Assembly: GCF_016950255.1 (NCBI RefSeq)
Contig: NZ_JACGFN010000001.1
Coordinates: 1,860,001 to 1,924,000, forward strand
From: Pectobacterium brasiliense
GTDB lineage: Bacteria; Pseudomonadota; Gammaproteobacteria; Enterobacterales; Enterobacteriaceae
Direction of reading: 5' to 3'
Length of the DNA stretch: 64,000 nucleotides
Part shown: positions 53,710-63,781 of the stretch, one piece after another
Numbering within the stretch: position 1 is the first letter of the stretch
How the letters are laid out: each line of letters opens with the position of its first letter
The notes under the pieces: model-generated
Database searches by the model: none
What the model saw: only the letters and a program-made list of their open reading frames with translations
Told to the model about the DNA's origin: nothing
Position numbers and translations under genes: made by a program

Positions 53710-54639
53710 ATGTTGTGGTTTAAGAACTTAATGATTTACCGCCTAAGCCGGGACAGCGTGCTGTCCAAAGATAACGTTTTGTCTGCGGACGAACTGGAAA
53801 AACGGCTCAGCGCTTTCGCGTTCACCCCGTGCGGCAGTCAGGATATGATGAAAACGGGTTGGGTATCGCCGATGGGCTCCCATAGCGATGCCTTAACGCA
53901 CGTCGTTAATGGGCAAATCGTTATCTGCACCCGCAAAGAAGAAAAAATCCTGCCGTCCCCGGTCATCAAACAAACTCTTCAGGCCAAGATTGAACGTTTG
54001 GAAGCGGAGCAGCACCGCAAGCTGAAAAAAACTGAAAAAGACTCGCTGAAAGATGAAGTGCTGCATAGCCTGCTGCCGCGTGCATTCAGCCGTTTCAGTC
54101 AGGTTTGGCTGTGGATCGATACGGTTAACGGCCTGATTATGGTCGATGCCGCCAGCGCCAAAAAAGCGGAAGATACGCTGGCGCTGCTGCGTAAAACGCT
54201 GGGCTCGCTGCCCGTTGTGCCGCTGACGATGGAAAACCCTATCGAGCTGACGCTGACCGAGTGGGTTCGCTCCGGTGAGCCGGCGGCAGGTTTCGCGCTA
54301 CAGGATGAAGCAGAGCTGAAAGCCATTCTGGAAGATGGCGGCGTTATCCGCTGTAAAAAACAGGATTTGGTCTGCGATGAAATCGCCGTACACATTGAAG
54401 CAGGCAAACTGGTCACCAAGCTGGCGCTGGACTGGCAGGAACGGATTCAGTTGGTCTTGTCCGAGGACGGTTCGGTAAAACGCTTGAAGTTCTCTGATAC
54501 GCTGCGGGAACAAAACGACGATATCGATCGGGAAGATTTTGCTCAGCGGTTTGATGCCGATTTTATTTTGATGACCAGCGAGCTGGCGGCATTGATTGCG
54601 AATCTGATTGAAGCACTGGGCGGAGAAGCCCAACGTTAA
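53710..54639 (+). CDS. rdgC: Recombination-associated protein RdgC
   Basis: 309 aa from ATG 53710 ([15 protein letters not shown]), the family start; the open frame 64 codons upstream crosses the repeat element. Length fits E. coli (303 aa). RdgC is a ring-forming duplex-DNA binder that modulates RecA. Divergent from mak. Confidence 0.96.
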   Translation: MLWFKNLMIYRLSRDSVLSKDNVLSADELEKRLSAFAFTPCGSQDMMKTGWVSPMGSHSDALTHVVNGQIVICTRKEEKILPSPVIKQTLQAKIERLEAEQHRKLKKTEKDSLKDEVLHSLLPRAFSRFSQVWLWIDTVNGLIMVDAASAKKAEDTLALLRKTLGSLPVVPLTMENPIELTLTEWVRSGEPAAGFALQDEAELKAILEDGGVIRCKKQDLVCDEIAVHIEAGKLVTKLALDWQERIQLVLSEDGSVKRLKFSDTLREQNDDIDREDFAQRFDADFILMTSELAALIANLIEALGGEAQR

Positions 54640-54682
54640 TGCTGTCGATTTTTAGTACAGTCGATCGTTAATGGAGTCGGTG

Positions 54683-54709
54683 ATTGCCCGCCAATGTTCG
54701 GCGGGCAAT
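54683..54709. terminator. Shared terminator between rdgC and the chemoreceptor gene
   Basis: ATTGCCCGCC...GGCGGGCAAT stem with a seven-base loop. Lies between two converging genes; T-runs are short on both strands. Confidence 0.55.
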
Positions 54710-54731
54710 ACCTCTTTAGTGCCTGAACCCG

Positions 54732-56522
54732 TTAGACCCGGAATGCCCCGACAACGGCGTTCAGTTCTTCAGCCTGTGACTGCAACGCCCCCGACGCAGC
54801 AGCAGATTCCTGCACCAGCGCGGCGTTTTGCTGCACCATCGAATCCAACTGCGCGACCGCTTTGTTGATCTCGTTGATGCCACGCATTTGCTCATCTGCC
54901 GCATGCGTGATTTCAGACATCACCGAACTCACCGTAGAGACGCCGCCGACAATTTCATTCATCGTGTCGCTAGCCTGACGAACCTGCACAGAGCCAGACG
55001 TCACGCTAGAAACCGTCGATTCAATCAGCTCTTTAATTTCTTTTGCAGCCTGCGCGCTGCGCTGTGCCAGACTACGAACTTCACCGGCAACCACGGCGAA
55101 ACCACGGCCCTGTTCACCCGCACGTGCTGCTTCTACTGCGGCGTTAAGCGCCAGAATGTTGGTCTGAAATGCAATGCCATCGATCACGCCGATGATATCG
55201 CCGATTTTGCCAGACGCGACCACGATCTCTTCCATCGTGACAATCACATCGGACACCACTTTTCCGCCCGTACCCGCATCTTTCGACAGCAGCAGTGCTT
55301 TCGCGTTAACCTGCTGTGCAGAACCTGCCGACTGTGTGACCGCCGCAGAAATTTCTTCCAGCGAGGCTGCGGTTTGCTGAATACTTGATGCCGCAGATTC
55401 AGTACGCGCAGAAAGATCGTTGTTCCCTGCCGAGATTTCATCCGCCGCCACCTGAAGCGATGCGCTGATATCGCGAATCTGCATCATGACCTGACTGATC
55501 TTGTCGACAAAGATATTAAACGAGCGGGCAATTTGCGCCACTTCATCATGCCCTTCGTCCGGCAGACGCTGGGTCAGATCGTTATTACCGTTGCTGATAT
55601 CATCCATTGCGTCGCGAATTTGCAGCAGACGCTTGAGCGCAGACGCAATGATGAAACCAATCACCAGCGTACCCAGCAGCGCGATAACGACTAGCGTGAT
55701 GACAGAGGTAGACAGCAGAGAACGCATGCCCGCTGTCGCTTCGGCTTTATCCAACGCCACCAGCATGAACCAGTTTGTGCCAGCAATCGGTTTTGCCACC
55801 ACGAGCTTTGTCGAGCCAGAAAAATCCACATCACGAGCGCTATCGGCTGAAAGAATGTCTTTCAGATCAATCCCAGGGGCAATATCGGTGATATTTTTCA
55901 GCGTCAGTTTTTCATCCGGGTGAGCGATGATCAGACCGCTGCGCTCGATGAGAACACCGAAGCTATCTTTGGCTGGATTAATCGCTTTGACGTTTTCAAT
56001 CACGCTTTTCATCGTGACGTCGCTACCGACTACGCCTCTGACCTTTCCGCCTTCCACCACGGAAGTAACGAAAGAAACCACCAGCGTATTCGTCACCGCA
56101 TCAACGTAGGGTGCAGTCACTAGCGGTTTGCCCTCTTTCACCGCCTGCTGATACCAGGGCCGGACAGTAGGGTTGTAATCGGGTGGAATACCGCCAGAAT
56201 CGGCAAACTTGGCCGTGCCATTGGCATACCCCATGTACACATTCAGGAGTCCGCCGGATGCCGCAATCTGTTTAAACAGCGGAATCGGATCTTCATCGGT
56301 TATGACACGGTCGTGCAACGCAGAGATCATCAGCGTTTTAGAAGCAACCCAGTCGCTAATAGCAATACTATGGCTAGTGGCTACCGCATTCAGCGTATTC
56401 TGGATCGATGCCTTATTAGCGTTATTGGCGATGGTGTAATTAAGAAAGGTATTGATAATAAGTGAAAGTACAACAATTGTTGAACAGGCCGCAAGGATGC
56501 GGGAACGAGTCGTTTTCAGCAT
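54732..56522 (-). CDS. Methyl-accepting chemotaxis protein with dCache sensor
   Basis: 596 aa from ATG 56522. Membrane span 1 at about 10-30, periplasmic double-Cache domain to about 280 (includes [16 protein letters not shown] and [14 protein letters not shown]), span 2 ([17 protein letters not shown]), HAMP, then the signalling domain with tip [20 protein letters not shown]. No C-terminal NWETF-type tether. dCache receptors commonly bind amino acids or related small molecules; the ligand is unknown. Confidence 0.93.
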   Translation of the reverse strand: MLKTTRSRILAACSTIVVLSLIINTFLNYTIANNANKASIQNTLNAVATSHSIAISDWVASKTLMISALHDRVITDEDPIPLFKQIAASGGLLNVYMGYANGTAKFADSGGIPPDYNPTVRPWYQQAVKEGKPLVTAPYVDAVTNTLVVSFVTSVVEGGKVRGVVGSDVTMKSVIENVKAINPAKDSFGVLIERSGLIIAHPDEKLTLKNITDIAPGIDLKDILSADSARDVDFSGSTKLVVAKPIAGTNWFMLVALDKAEATAGMRSLLSTSVITLVVIALLGTLVIGFIIASALKRLLQIRDAMDDISNGNNDLTQRLPDEGHDEVAQIARSFNIFVDKISQVMMQIRDISASLQVAADEISAGNNDLSARTESAASSIQQTAASLEEISAAVTQSAGSAQQVNAKALLLSKDAGTGGKVVSDVIVTMEEIVVASGKIGDIIGVIDGIAFQTNILALNAAVEAARAGEQGRGFAVVAGEVRSLAQRSAQAAKEIKELIESTVSSVTSGSVQVRQASDTMNEIVGGVSTVSSVMSEITHAADEQMRGINEINKAVAQLDSMVQQNAALVQESAAASGALQSQAEELNAVVGAFRV

Positions 56523-57059
56523 AAAATACTCTTCGCATAGAATAGTTATACTATCCATAACGGCACAGCAAAATAAAACTTGAATGCGATCACATTCCAC
56601 AGCCGCCATTTATCTTAAAACTCAGCGGAATAATTACTACGTTCAACCAAGCCCTTATACAAAAAAAGACATCAAATGGAATTCCAACCAACAAACCAAC
56701 ATAACAAGCCAAAATAAAGAAAATAAAAAGAATAAAAAACTTATTCACACCCATAACATAATATTATCGGTGAATGCCGTAATATGTTGTATTTTAACAA
56801 TCATGGGATTATTCCTAATAAATAGAACATATTTTTACACTATTAATTAATAAACACCATTTAAATAAAATAACTCATATATGGAATTAATGATGAATGT
56901 TAAAAGAAGAGATGACGTTTTCGTGATAGACAAACATGCTAAAAATTATCAGTTATAGATTATTTTGTGTGGCAACGCCGCGATTACCATTTCCAGTATA
57001 GAGGTAATAAGACCAATGGTATTATTACCTCTACGCAGGCCGATCAGGATCAGAGAAGA
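56523..57059. other. AT-rich intergenic region between the chemoreceptor and yegW
   Basis: About 540 bases. It holds the two divergent promoters and the operator-like inverted repeat at 57000-57032. One 88-codon frame (56584-56850) lacks a ribosome site and is not counted. Much of 56640-56960 is AT-rich without recognisable features. Confidence 0.5.
57000..57032. promoter_or_regulatory. Inverted repeat upstream of yegW (candidate operator)
   Basis: AGAGGTAATA (57000-57009) and TATTACCTCT (57023-57032), perfect 10-bp arms, 13-base spacer. It includes GGTATTATTA (57018-57027), which also occurs before yegT. Likely autoregulatory GntR-type site. Confidence 0.6.
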
Positions 57060-57806
57060 ATGGAACACGCGCATACTCGGTTAATAGAACAGCTTACGCA
57101 GCGCTTTGCGGCAACAGACAATACCCCACTCTACCTAAAATTTGCCGAAACGGTAAAAAATGCAGTGCGCAGCGGCACATTGGAACATGGCAATATTCTG
57201 CCGGGAGAGCGTGACCTGAGCCAGTTGGCTGGCGTGTCACGCATTACCGTGCGCAAAGCGATGCAGACGTTGGAAGAAGAAGGCGTGGTGACCCGCGTAC
57301 GCGGCTACGGTACACAAATCAATAATATTTTCGAATATTCGTTGAAAGAGGCGCGTGGATTTTCACAGCAAGTCGTGCTGCGGGGCAAAAAGCCCAATAC
57401 GCTGTGGGTGAACAAACAGATCGTAAAAAGCAGCAAGGAAGTGGCCGAGCAGTTGGCTATTGCGCCAGACACTCCCGTTTTTCTGTTAAAACGTATTCGC
57501 TATGTGGATGAGGACGCCGTTTCGATTGAAGAATCGTATGTTCCTGTTGATTTGATCGCTGACGCTGACGATATCGGCGTCTCGCTTTATGACTATTTTC
57601 GTAGCCAGAACATTAATCCGCAGCGTACCCGCAGCCGCGTCAGCGCCCGTATGCCCGATGCCGAGTTTCAGTCACACATCCAGCTTGATAATAAAGTACC
57701 GGTTCTGGTCATCAAGCAAATTGCGCTCGACCCACAGAACCGGCCCATTGAGTACAGCATCAGCTATTGTCGCAGCGATCTATACGTTTTCGTCTGTGAG
57801 GAGTAA
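57060..57806 (+). CDS. yegW: GntR/HutC-family regulator, YegW-like
   Basis: 248 aa from ATG 57060 (AGAGAAG upstream). N-terminal winged helix (LPGERDLSQLAGVSRITVRKA start, about residues 46-85) and a C-terminal UTRA ligand domain ending EYSISYCRSDLYVF. Presumed controller of yegTUV; effector unknown. Its 3' end overlaps the kinase gene on the other strand by 27 bases. Confidence 0.88.
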   Translation: MEHAHTRLIEQLTQRFAATDNTPLYLKFAETVKNAVRSGTLEHGNILPGERDLSQLAGVSRITVRKAMQTLEEEGVVTRVRGYGTQINNIFEYSLKEARGFSQQVVLRGKKPNTLWVNKQIVKSSKEVAEQLAIAPDTPVFLLKRIRYVDEDAVSIEESYVPVDLIADADDIGVSLYDYFRSQNINPQRTRSRVSARMPDAEFQSHIQLDNKVPVLVIKQIALDPQNRPIEYSISYCRSDLYVFVCEE

Positions 57807-58757
57807 CCGCGCACGCAGTTCAGCCAGCGTCGGCGCACAGTCTCCGCCGCGGTGACTCACGACATACGCCGCAACGGCGTTCCCCAACGTGACAGCCTCA
57901 GCCAGCGACCACCCTGCGGCCAGACCAGCCAGCGTCCCGCCGGCGTGGCTGTCCCCCGCCCCGATAGTATCCACCACTGTTGCAGGGAACGGGGCAACGA
58001 TGCCCTCAGAAGCCGCATCGAAATACCACGCTCCCGCTTTGTCTTGACGAATAATCACCGGTGCACGGAATGCTTCCTGCCAGGCTCGCCCCAGCGTTTG
58101 TACATCAGCCGACACGCCGAGCAGATCCGCCGCGACATCCGCTTCCTGACGATTAAGGGAAACCACAGGGTGAAGCGCCATAATGCGAGCCATCAGGCTT
58201 GCCGGTATATCGGCAATACGTGGGCCAAAATCGATGAATGGCGTGACGTTATGTAAATTTTCCAGCCAGCTCACCAGACGTTCACCGCACGGTGCCGCCA
58301 GTTGATAGCCAGAAAGGTAGACCAAACTCCCCGATACGACGGATAACGACGCCAGCCAACTATCACTCCACTGGTTCTCGACCCCACTGAAGGACATAAA
58401 AGTCCGTTCACCGTCCGGTTCAACCAGCGCCAGACACCAGCCGTTGTCTCCCGAATCGGTTTGTACCACCGTGGTGATATTCTGCTTTTCCAGACTATGA
58501 CGAATGATATCCGCCCACACGCCCTGCCCGACGGGCAAAGCGTTTTGTGCGGCTATCCCAAGGCGTTTAAGCGCGATGGCAATGTTCAAGGCACAGCCGC
58601 CAATATTCACACTTTGCTGCTTCAGTTCGATATCACACCCGCGATACGGCAGGGCGTAAGCATCGGCAATCACGTCAATCACCGCCGCCCCGATGATGGT
58701 CAGCGGTTGACGTGTCGTTAGCCCATCCAGTTTTGCGGCAAGTTCGCTGGCCTTCAT
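57780..58757 (-). CDS. yegV: PfkB-family sugar/nucleoside kinase, YegV-like
   Basis: 325 aa from ATG 58757, which overlaps the yegU stop (TGATG). PfkB motifs: GGCALNIAIALKRLG (about residues 53-67) and the C-terminal anion-hole/catalytic DTIGAGDSHAGG. Phosphorylates a sugar or nucleoside; substrate unknown. Last gene of yegTUV. Confidence 0.92.
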   Translation of the reverse strand: MKASELAAKLDGLTTRQPLTIIGAAVIDVIADAYALPYRGCDIELKQQSVNIGGCALNIAIALKRLGIAAQNALPVGQGVWADIIRHSLEKQNITTVVQTDSGDNGWCLALVEPDGERTFMSFSGVENQWSDSWLASLSVVSGSLVYLSGYQLAAPCGERLVSWLENLHNVTPFIDFGPRIADIPASLMARIMALHPVVSLNRQEADVAADLLGVSADVQTLGRAWQEAFRAPVIIRQDKAGAWYFDAASEGIVAPFPATVVDTIGAGDSHAGGTLAGLAAGWSLAEAVTLGNAVAAYVVSHRGGDCAPTLAELRARLLLTDENV

Positions 58758-59758
58758 CACACCTCCCGTGCTGAGCGATATTGCTGGAGCAGGCTGGCAT
58801 AACGGCAAAAATCAAGCTGGTTAATGTCATCCAGCTCCTGCTTCAACGCGGCATCAATCGCCGTGACCCCGTGCAGCGCACCGCATATTGCGGTCGCCAT
58901 CGCCCCTATAGTGTCGGTATCCCCGCCGAGGTTGGCGCACAGAATCGCACAGCGATTTGGATCGGTCTGTGCCAGTTCCACCATTGCGATGGCGGTAGCA
59001 ACGGATTCAATGGTGCTCGTTCCCGCACCAATCAGTTGATAAAGCTGCTCGCTGGCACTTTCCGTACCGTTTGCACCGCGCACGATACTCAGCGCCAGCT
59101 CCAGACGCGCGGCAAGGGAGGCGCTAAACGTCGTGATACGCTTTTCCTGCGCGTGGCGCGCCACAGACGGCAACGCATCGACAATCTCCTGCCAGCTGGC
59201 ACCGTCGATCGCCCGGGAAATAGCCCAGGCAACGACGACCGCTCCCGCAATTGCCAAATCGGATTTATGCGTCGGACTGGATGCCAGCGCCACCTGATCG
59301 ATAAATTCATCAAGATCGTGTGCAGGCAGCAGGCAGCCTAGCGGAGACGCCCGCATCGCCGCGCCGTTCGTGACGCCATTATTTTCCAGTTCGCTGACCG
59401 GAGTGCCCTGTCGAATCGCCTTCAACGCAATTTTAGAGGTCGGGCCGAGTACATTCTTATTAAATGCATCGAACGATTCCGCCCATTTCAGGATGTGGCG
59501 GCCAATCGCATCAGCATTGATGTCGCCATCACATTCAATGATGGCGTCGACCAGACTCAGCGCCATCGAGGTATCATCCGTAAACTCGCCACGGCCAAAA
59601 TAGCACGCTGCATTATTCTCCGCCGGGCCGGGTAAAAAGCGATCAATCCAGCCAAAATGCGCTTTCACGCGCGTTCGGGGCCACAGTTCCGATGGCATGC
59701 CCATCGCATCCCCTAAAGCCTGGCCGTATAAGGCACCGAGAATACGTTCTTGTTTCAT
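58757..59758 (-). CDS. yegU: ADP-ribosylglycohydrolase family protein, YegU-like
   Basis: 333 aa. DraG-type metal sites: GEFTDDTSMAL (about residues 57-67) and GGDTDTIGAMA (about 286-296), both complete. Family members cleave ADP-ribose from proteins, nucleic acids or small molecules. Coupled to yegT (four-base overlap) and yegV, suggesting a small-molecule catabolic role. Confidence 0.93.
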   Translation of the reverse strand: MKQERILGALYGQALGDAMGMPSELWPRTRVKAHFGWIDRFLPGPAENNAACYFGRGEFTDDTSMALSLVDAIIECDGDINADAIGRHILKWAESFDAFNKNVLGPTSKIALKAIRQGTPVSELENNGVTNGAAMRASPLGCLLPAHDLDEFIDQVALASSPTHKSDLAIAGAVVVAWAISRAIDGASWQEIVDALPSVARHAQEKRITTFSASLAARLELALSIVRGANGTESASEQLYQLIGAGTSTIESVATAIAMVELAQTDPNRCAILCANLGGDTDTIGAMATAICGALHGVTAIDAALKQELDDINQLDFCRYASLLQQYRSAREV

Positions 59759-61035
59759 TTGCTTTCCTCTGTACTGAAATGCTTGTTTTTTGCACCGTCT
59801 ACATCAATGGTCGAGATCGTCTTATCCGATTCACGGAAAAATAGGATAAAGATCAGCGCAATAATCGCGATCATCACCGCACCAAACAGCCACATGCCGG
59901 TCCAGTTAAAGGTCAGGCCGTTCACCGGTTCACCGTGGGCGAAAAGTTTCTCCATCATCACGCCACCCAGACGATATCCCAACAGGCTGCCGAAGCCCTG
60001 ACAACAGAGCGTAATCAACCCCTGCGCGGCCGTACGCATATGCACCGGCGCTTTTTTATCAACGTAGATATAGGCGGTCACATAGTAAAAATCGTAACTC
60101 ACGCCGTGCAGCAGAATGCCGAGGAACAGCAGTGCATATGTAAAGTAGTGGTAAGCGTCGCCGTAGACGAAGAAGACATAGCGGATAGCCGCCGTAATTA
60201 GCCCCAGCAACAATACCTTTTTAATACCAAAACGCTTGGTGAAAAACGGCAGCGCCAGCATAAAGAAAATTTCAGAGAACTGGCCCAGCGTCATCCAGCC
60301 AGTGGCATTTTTCATGCCGACTTCGGTGAGGAAGCCTGTGGCAAAAATGTAATAAAACGCCAGCGGCATCGCGAATAAGAAGGAGCAGACAAAAAACACC
60401 AGAAAGTTTTTGTCTTTCAGCAACACAATCGCGTCCAGCCCCAGCATGACTTTAACATCCATCTTGCCTGTGCTTTTTGGTGGCGTATTGGGCAGGAAAA
60501 ACGCAAAGAAGCCGAGCAACGCGGAGCTGGCAGCCGTAATCAGCAGCGGAATATTGGTGGGCGAAATATCGCTAAATCCAAGCCATGTCGGCAGAAAGCC
60601 GCAGACGATCCCGGAAGCGATCCAGCCAATGGTTCCCAATACCCGGATGCGAGGAAAATCCCGTTCTACATCGGCCACATGCGAGAAAGCGATACTGTTA
60701 GTCAGTGCGATAGTCGGCATGTAGGTCAACGAATAGGCCAACAGCAGCGGGAAGAAATACATAAATTCCGTTTGCTGCGCCGCCAGGTACATCAGTATCG
60801 CTCCGGCGAACATCAGTACTGCCAGCACCTTTTGCGCGGCAAAGAAGCGATCGGTGAGCGATCCCACCAGAATCGGCGATAAAATCGCGGCAATTGCGGT
60901 ACAGGCATACGACCAGCCGATTTCACCCGCCGTAAATCCGCTTTTGCTCAGATACAGCCAAAGCGGAACGAACCAGGCTCCCCAGATAAACCATTCAACG
61001 AACATCATGAACGACAGCTTTGCTGTAGTTTTCAT
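59755..61035 (-). CDS. yegT: Nucleoside:H+ symporter-family transporter, YegT-like
   Basis: 426 aa from ATG 61035, near E. coli YegT (425 aa). Twelve spans; the N-terminal MMFVEWFIWGAWFVPLWLYL is the mark of the NupG/XapB/YegT family. First gene of yegTUV; imports a nucleoside-like substrate. Upstream GGTATT repeats suggest control by YegW. Confidence 0.93.
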   Translation of the reverse strand: MKTTAKLSFMMFVEWFIWGAWFVPLWLYLSKSGFTAGEIGWSYACTAIAAILSPILVGSLTDRFFAAQKVLAVLMFAGAILMYLAAQQTEFMYFFPLLLAYSLTYMPTIALTNSIAFSHVADVERDFPRIRVLGTIGWIASGIVCGFLPTWLGFSDISPTNIPLLITAASSALLGFFAFFLPNTPPKSTGKMDVKVMLGLDAIVLLKDKNFLVFFVCSFLFAMPLAFYYIFATGFLTEVGMKNATGWMTLGQFSEIFFMLALPFFTKRFGIKKVLLLGLITAAIRYVFFVYGDAYHYFTYALLFLGILLHGVSYDFYYVTAYIYVDKKAPVHMRTAAQGLITLCCQGFGSLLGYRLGGVMMEKLFAHGEPVNGLTFNWTGMWLFGAVMIAIIALIFILFFRESDKTISTIDVDGAKNKHFSTEESK

Positions 61036-61073
61036 ATTTACATCCTTCATGACTGAGTAAGGTACACCTTTAA

Positions 61074-61103
61074 AATACCAATTAATAATACCTTTTAAAT
61101 ACC
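61074..61103 (-). promoter_or_regulatory. Three GGTATT direct repeats upstream of yegT
   Basis: AATACC on the plus strand at 61074-61079, 61087-61092 and 61098-61103 (13 and 11 bases apart). The middle one is part of GGTATTATTA, shared with the yegW upstream repeat. Candidate YegW operator. Confidence 0.5.
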
Positions 61104-61231
61104 TTTGCGTTCATTACTTGAGCTACTTAACATTTTTGCAGCATTATTTATTACCATCAGGGGAAGAATGGCAGAGAAAGGCGCTAACCGCGTTGGAGGG
61201 AACAAGGGGAATGAGGCAGGACTACCATAAT

Positions 61232-61264
61232 AAAACGCCGCGTTATGTCGTAAATAACGCGGCG
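61232..61264 (-). terminator. ppnP terminator
   Basis: Minus strand CGCCGCGTTAT...ATAACGCGGCG with a seven-base loop, then TTTTATTAT. Confidence 0.85.
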
Positions 61265-61297
61265 AGAATGCTCTACTCTACAGAGAGAGAATAGAAA

Positions 61298-61582
61298 TTA
61301 CAGGTACTTACACAGATAAGAGGTAGGCTCGACCACCTGTAAGTTGAACTCACTTTTTCCCGGAACGAAAAATGTTTCTCCCGGTGTGAAAACCTGCCAA
61401 TCCGGTGCGCCTGGCAGCAGTACTTTCAATGCGCCGGTGATCACCGTCATTTCTTCCGGCTGCCCGGTTCCAAAGGTGTATTCACCCGCATCCATGACGC
61501 CGACACTGGCGCGGCCAATGCTGTCGCCTTCAAAACCGATTGATTTGACCTTCCCTGCAAAATACTCATTTACATTCAGCAT
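61298..61582 (-). CDS. ppnP: Pyrimidine/purine nucleoside phosphorylase
   Basis: 94 aa from ATG 61582, the exact length of E. coli PpnP (YaiE); the frame is open 13 codons upstream. Cupin fold; sequences [15 protein letters not shown] and PTSYLCKYL are conserved. Splits nucleosides to base and (deoxy)ribose 1-phosphate. In E. coli it is also near aroL. Confidence 0.96.
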   Translation of the reverse strand: MLNVNEYFAGKVKSIGFEGDSIGRASVGVMDAGEYTFGTGQPEEMTVITGALKVLLPGAPDWQVFTPGETFFVPGKSEFNLQVVEPTSYLCKYL

Positions 61583-61721
61583 AGCGCGGCACCTATCATC
61601 GAAAAAATTCAGGAAATTCATCTTAAAAGGAGAGTCGAGCCACTGTCACGATCTATTCATTGAAAGTTGGTGTTCGGTAACACTGACTGGTGATTATTTT
61701 GCCAGTGTCCGCTCCACCTTC

Positions 61722-62243
61722 CTATGCTGCCGACGGGCGCAGTACCTTCAACACGCTTGCCACAATCGCTTCTGGCGTTTGTGAGGCATCGATGACGTGG
61801 TGCGCGACACCGCGATACAGCGCCTCGCGCGCGGCCAGTACATCAGCCATTTCCTCGGCGATAGGACGACCGGTCAGCGTCGGCCGCTGGTTATCCTGCG
61901 GGTTTTCTTCCAGCCGCTGGGCCAGCAGTTCGGCATCCGCATGGAGATAAATGACGGTGCCTTTATCATGCATAAAGCGCCGATTGGCTTCCGCCAGCAC
62001 CATACCGCCGCCTGTCGCGATGATGCAGCGGTTGGACGTCACCTGCTGAAGTGCCAGACTTTCACGCTGGCGGAACCCATGCCATCCTTCCTGCGCAACC
62101 ACATCAGCCACCGTCATATTGGTGGTCTGCTGCATAAACAGGTCGGTATCGACAAAGTCATATCCTAACGCCTGCGCCAGTTGATGCCCAACAGTGGTCT
62201 TCCCACAGCCTCTGGCACCAACCATAAAAATGGGGTGTGTCAT
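61722..62243 (-). CDS. aroL: Shikimate kinase II
   Basis: 173 aa. P-loop GARGCGKTT (residues 9-17), DTD and substrate-contact FRQRE, GGGMV motif, lid RPTLTGRP. Converts shikimate to shikimate 3-phosphate in aromatic amino acid synthesis. TyrR/TrpR sites are expected upstream from E. coli but I cannot mark them. Confidence 0.97.
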   Translation of the reverse strand: MTHPIFMVGARGCGKTTVGHQLAQALGYDFVDTDLFMQQTTNMTVADVVAQEGWHGFRQRESLALQQVTSNRCIIATGGGMVLAEANRRFMHDKGTVIYLHADAELLAQRLEENPQDNQRPTLTGRPIAEEMADVLAAREALYRGVAHHVIDASQTPEAIVASVLKVLRPSAA

Positions 62244-62280
62244 ATAATGACGTATCCTTCTTCTTTAATTCACCCGCTCC

Positions 62281-62338
62281 GCCATACTTCAAGCTGGACG
62301 CGCGTAGGCCGTCCCGCCACTCGAATTATTTCGGGTAT
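62281..62338. repeat. Dispersed intergenic repeat, copy 2
   Basis: Reverse complement begins ATACCCGAAATAATTCGAGT and ends GCTTGAAGTATGGC, paralleling copy 1 at 53498-53557. The middle differs. Lies between aroL and ansB. Confidence 0.65.
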
Positions 62339-62471
62339 CAAAGATAAATAGGGGTGATTACCTGCTTTGTCGTGGGTTGAATCATACCGATAAAATCAAC
62401 AGAGAGGGAAGTGACTTCTCAGTGGAAACGAAAAGTTGAATAACTAAAAGTCAAAATCGAATGACAGGAAA

Positions 62472-62500
62472 TAAAAAGCCCCGCGTTTAAAGACGGGGCT
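62472..62500 (-). terminator. ansB terminator
   Basis: Minus strand AGCCCCG...CGGGGCT, ten-base loop, followed by TTTTTATTT. Confidence 0.85.
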
Positions 62501-62525
62501 ATCACACTAAAAATCGATCGGCCGA

Positions 62526-63575
62526 TTAATATGCGTGGAAATAATCCTGAATCACCGCAGGATTCGTCGTTTTCGTCAGCGCCAGCATCAGCAGAATGCG
62601 TGATTTAGCTGGGCTCAGAGAATCAGCAACCAGACCCGGCTGACCCGCATCCGGTGGTACGATGCCGCTGCCGGTACGGCTGGAGCGTACAACAACAACG
62701 CCTTTGCTTTCCGCTTTACGGATACCTGCATCGCCGCGTTTAGATACGCTACCTGCGCCCATACCCGCATACACAATGCCTTTTACGCCGTGTTTGATGG
62801 CCGCGTCATACATGTATTCTGGATCGTCCTGATAGCCATAAATAATGTCAACGGCTGGCAGTTTATCGATGTTGGTCACGTCAAATACGGAACGCGTGGT
62901 GTGAACTTTATCCAGACGCGTCTGGTAGTAAACTTTGTCACCGATAATCACGCCCAGATAGCCTTCTTCCGGCGCTTTAAAGGTATCCAGCGTAGAAGCG
63001 TTGGTTTTGCTGATGAAACGAGCAGAGCCAATACGGTCGTTCAGCACGACGAGCACGCCGCGACCGCGAGAGTTTTTATCCGCTGCCACTTTTACCGCAC
63101 CGTACAGGTTCATCGGGCCGTCGGCACTGATTGCCGTTGCCGGACGCATCGCGGCGGCAAAGACCACCGGTTTGTCACTCTTCACCGTCAGGTTAAGGAA
63201 GTAAGGCGATTCGTCGAGTGTATCCGTACCGTGTGTAATCACCACGCCATCAACATCGCTGCGAGCCAGCAGCTCGTTCACGCGCTTGCTCAGCTTCAGC
63301 AGAACATCGCTGGTCATATTTTCACTGCCGATGCTGGCAACCTGCTCACCGGAAATATTGGCAAGCGTTTTCAGCTCTGGCACCGCTTGAATCAGCGTCT
63401 CTACGCCCAGCGCACCCGCTTTATACCCCGTGGTTTGCGTATTGGCCGCAGCGGAACCGGCAATCGTCCCGCCCGTTGCCAGAATGACAATGTTAGGTAG
63501 GTTTTCTGCCGCATTTGCCAGAGACGAAAAACAAACAAAAACAACAACGAATAATGCGTTAAACATCCTTTTCAT
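62526..63575 (-). CDS. ansB: Type II L-asparaginase (periplasmic)
   Basis: 349 aa from ATG 63575. Signal peptide residues 1-22 with cleavage after ANA, giving mature [14 protein letters not shown]. Catalytic threonines in ATGGTIAG (about 33-40) and the THGTDT set (about 114-119). Nearly identical, as I recall, to the Pectobacterium enzyme, and close to the Dickeya one used in medicine. Hydrolyses asparagine, with some glutaminase activity. Monocistronic with a clear terminator. Confidence 0.97.
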   Translation of the reverse strand: MKRMFNALFVVVFVCFSSLANAAENLPNIVILATGGTIAGSAAANTQTTGYKAGALGVETLIQAVPELKTLANISGEQVASIGSENMTSDVLLKLSKRVNELLARSDVDGVVITHGTDTLDESPYFLNLTVKSDKPVVFAAAMRPATAISADGPMNLYGAVKVAADKNSRGRGVLVVLNDRIGSARFISKTNASTLDTFKAPEEGYLGVIIGDKVYYQTRLDKVHTTRSVFDVTNIDKLPAVDIIYGYQDDPEYMYDAAIKHGVKGIVYAGMGAGSVSKRGDAGIRKAESKGVVVVRSSRTGSGIVPPDAGQPGLVADSLSPAKSRILLMLALTKTTNPAVIQDYFHAY

Positions 63576-63587
63576 AACATATACCAA

Positions 63588-63781
63588 CTTATTGAGTTAA
63601 GTGGCAGACCAGATACGTCAGGTGCCTGATCTGTAAGTAAAAAACGTCCACTCTGTTAGCAGCCTGCCAACATTGGCGCTTATTCTGCCCCAGAATTCAA
63701 CGAATTAATATATGCCTGTCAGACTTCACGTTAATGATGTGTGATCCCTCACAGCGCGGCATTCCGCCGCGCTGATTTACG
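63588..63781. other. Intergenic region between ansB and the yojI-like gene
   Basis: Holds the ansB promoter and, at 63753-63773, a GC-rich hairpin AGCGCGGC...GCCGCGCT eight bases after the yojI-like stop, probably its terminator though without a T-run. Confidence 0.5.

Noticed and set aside
54828..55388. Plus-strand frame of 186 codons opposite the chemoreceptor
   Set aside because: Antisense shadow of the conserved signalling domain.
56584..56850. 88-codon frame with one hydrophobic segment next to the chemoreceptor
   Set aside because: No ribosome site, overlaps the chemoreceptor promoter, and AT-rich composition explains the open frame.
63740..63753. CRP site TGTGA...TCACA upstream of ansB
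   Set aside because: Spacer is four bases instead of six, and it lies closer to the end of the neighbouring gene than to ansB.
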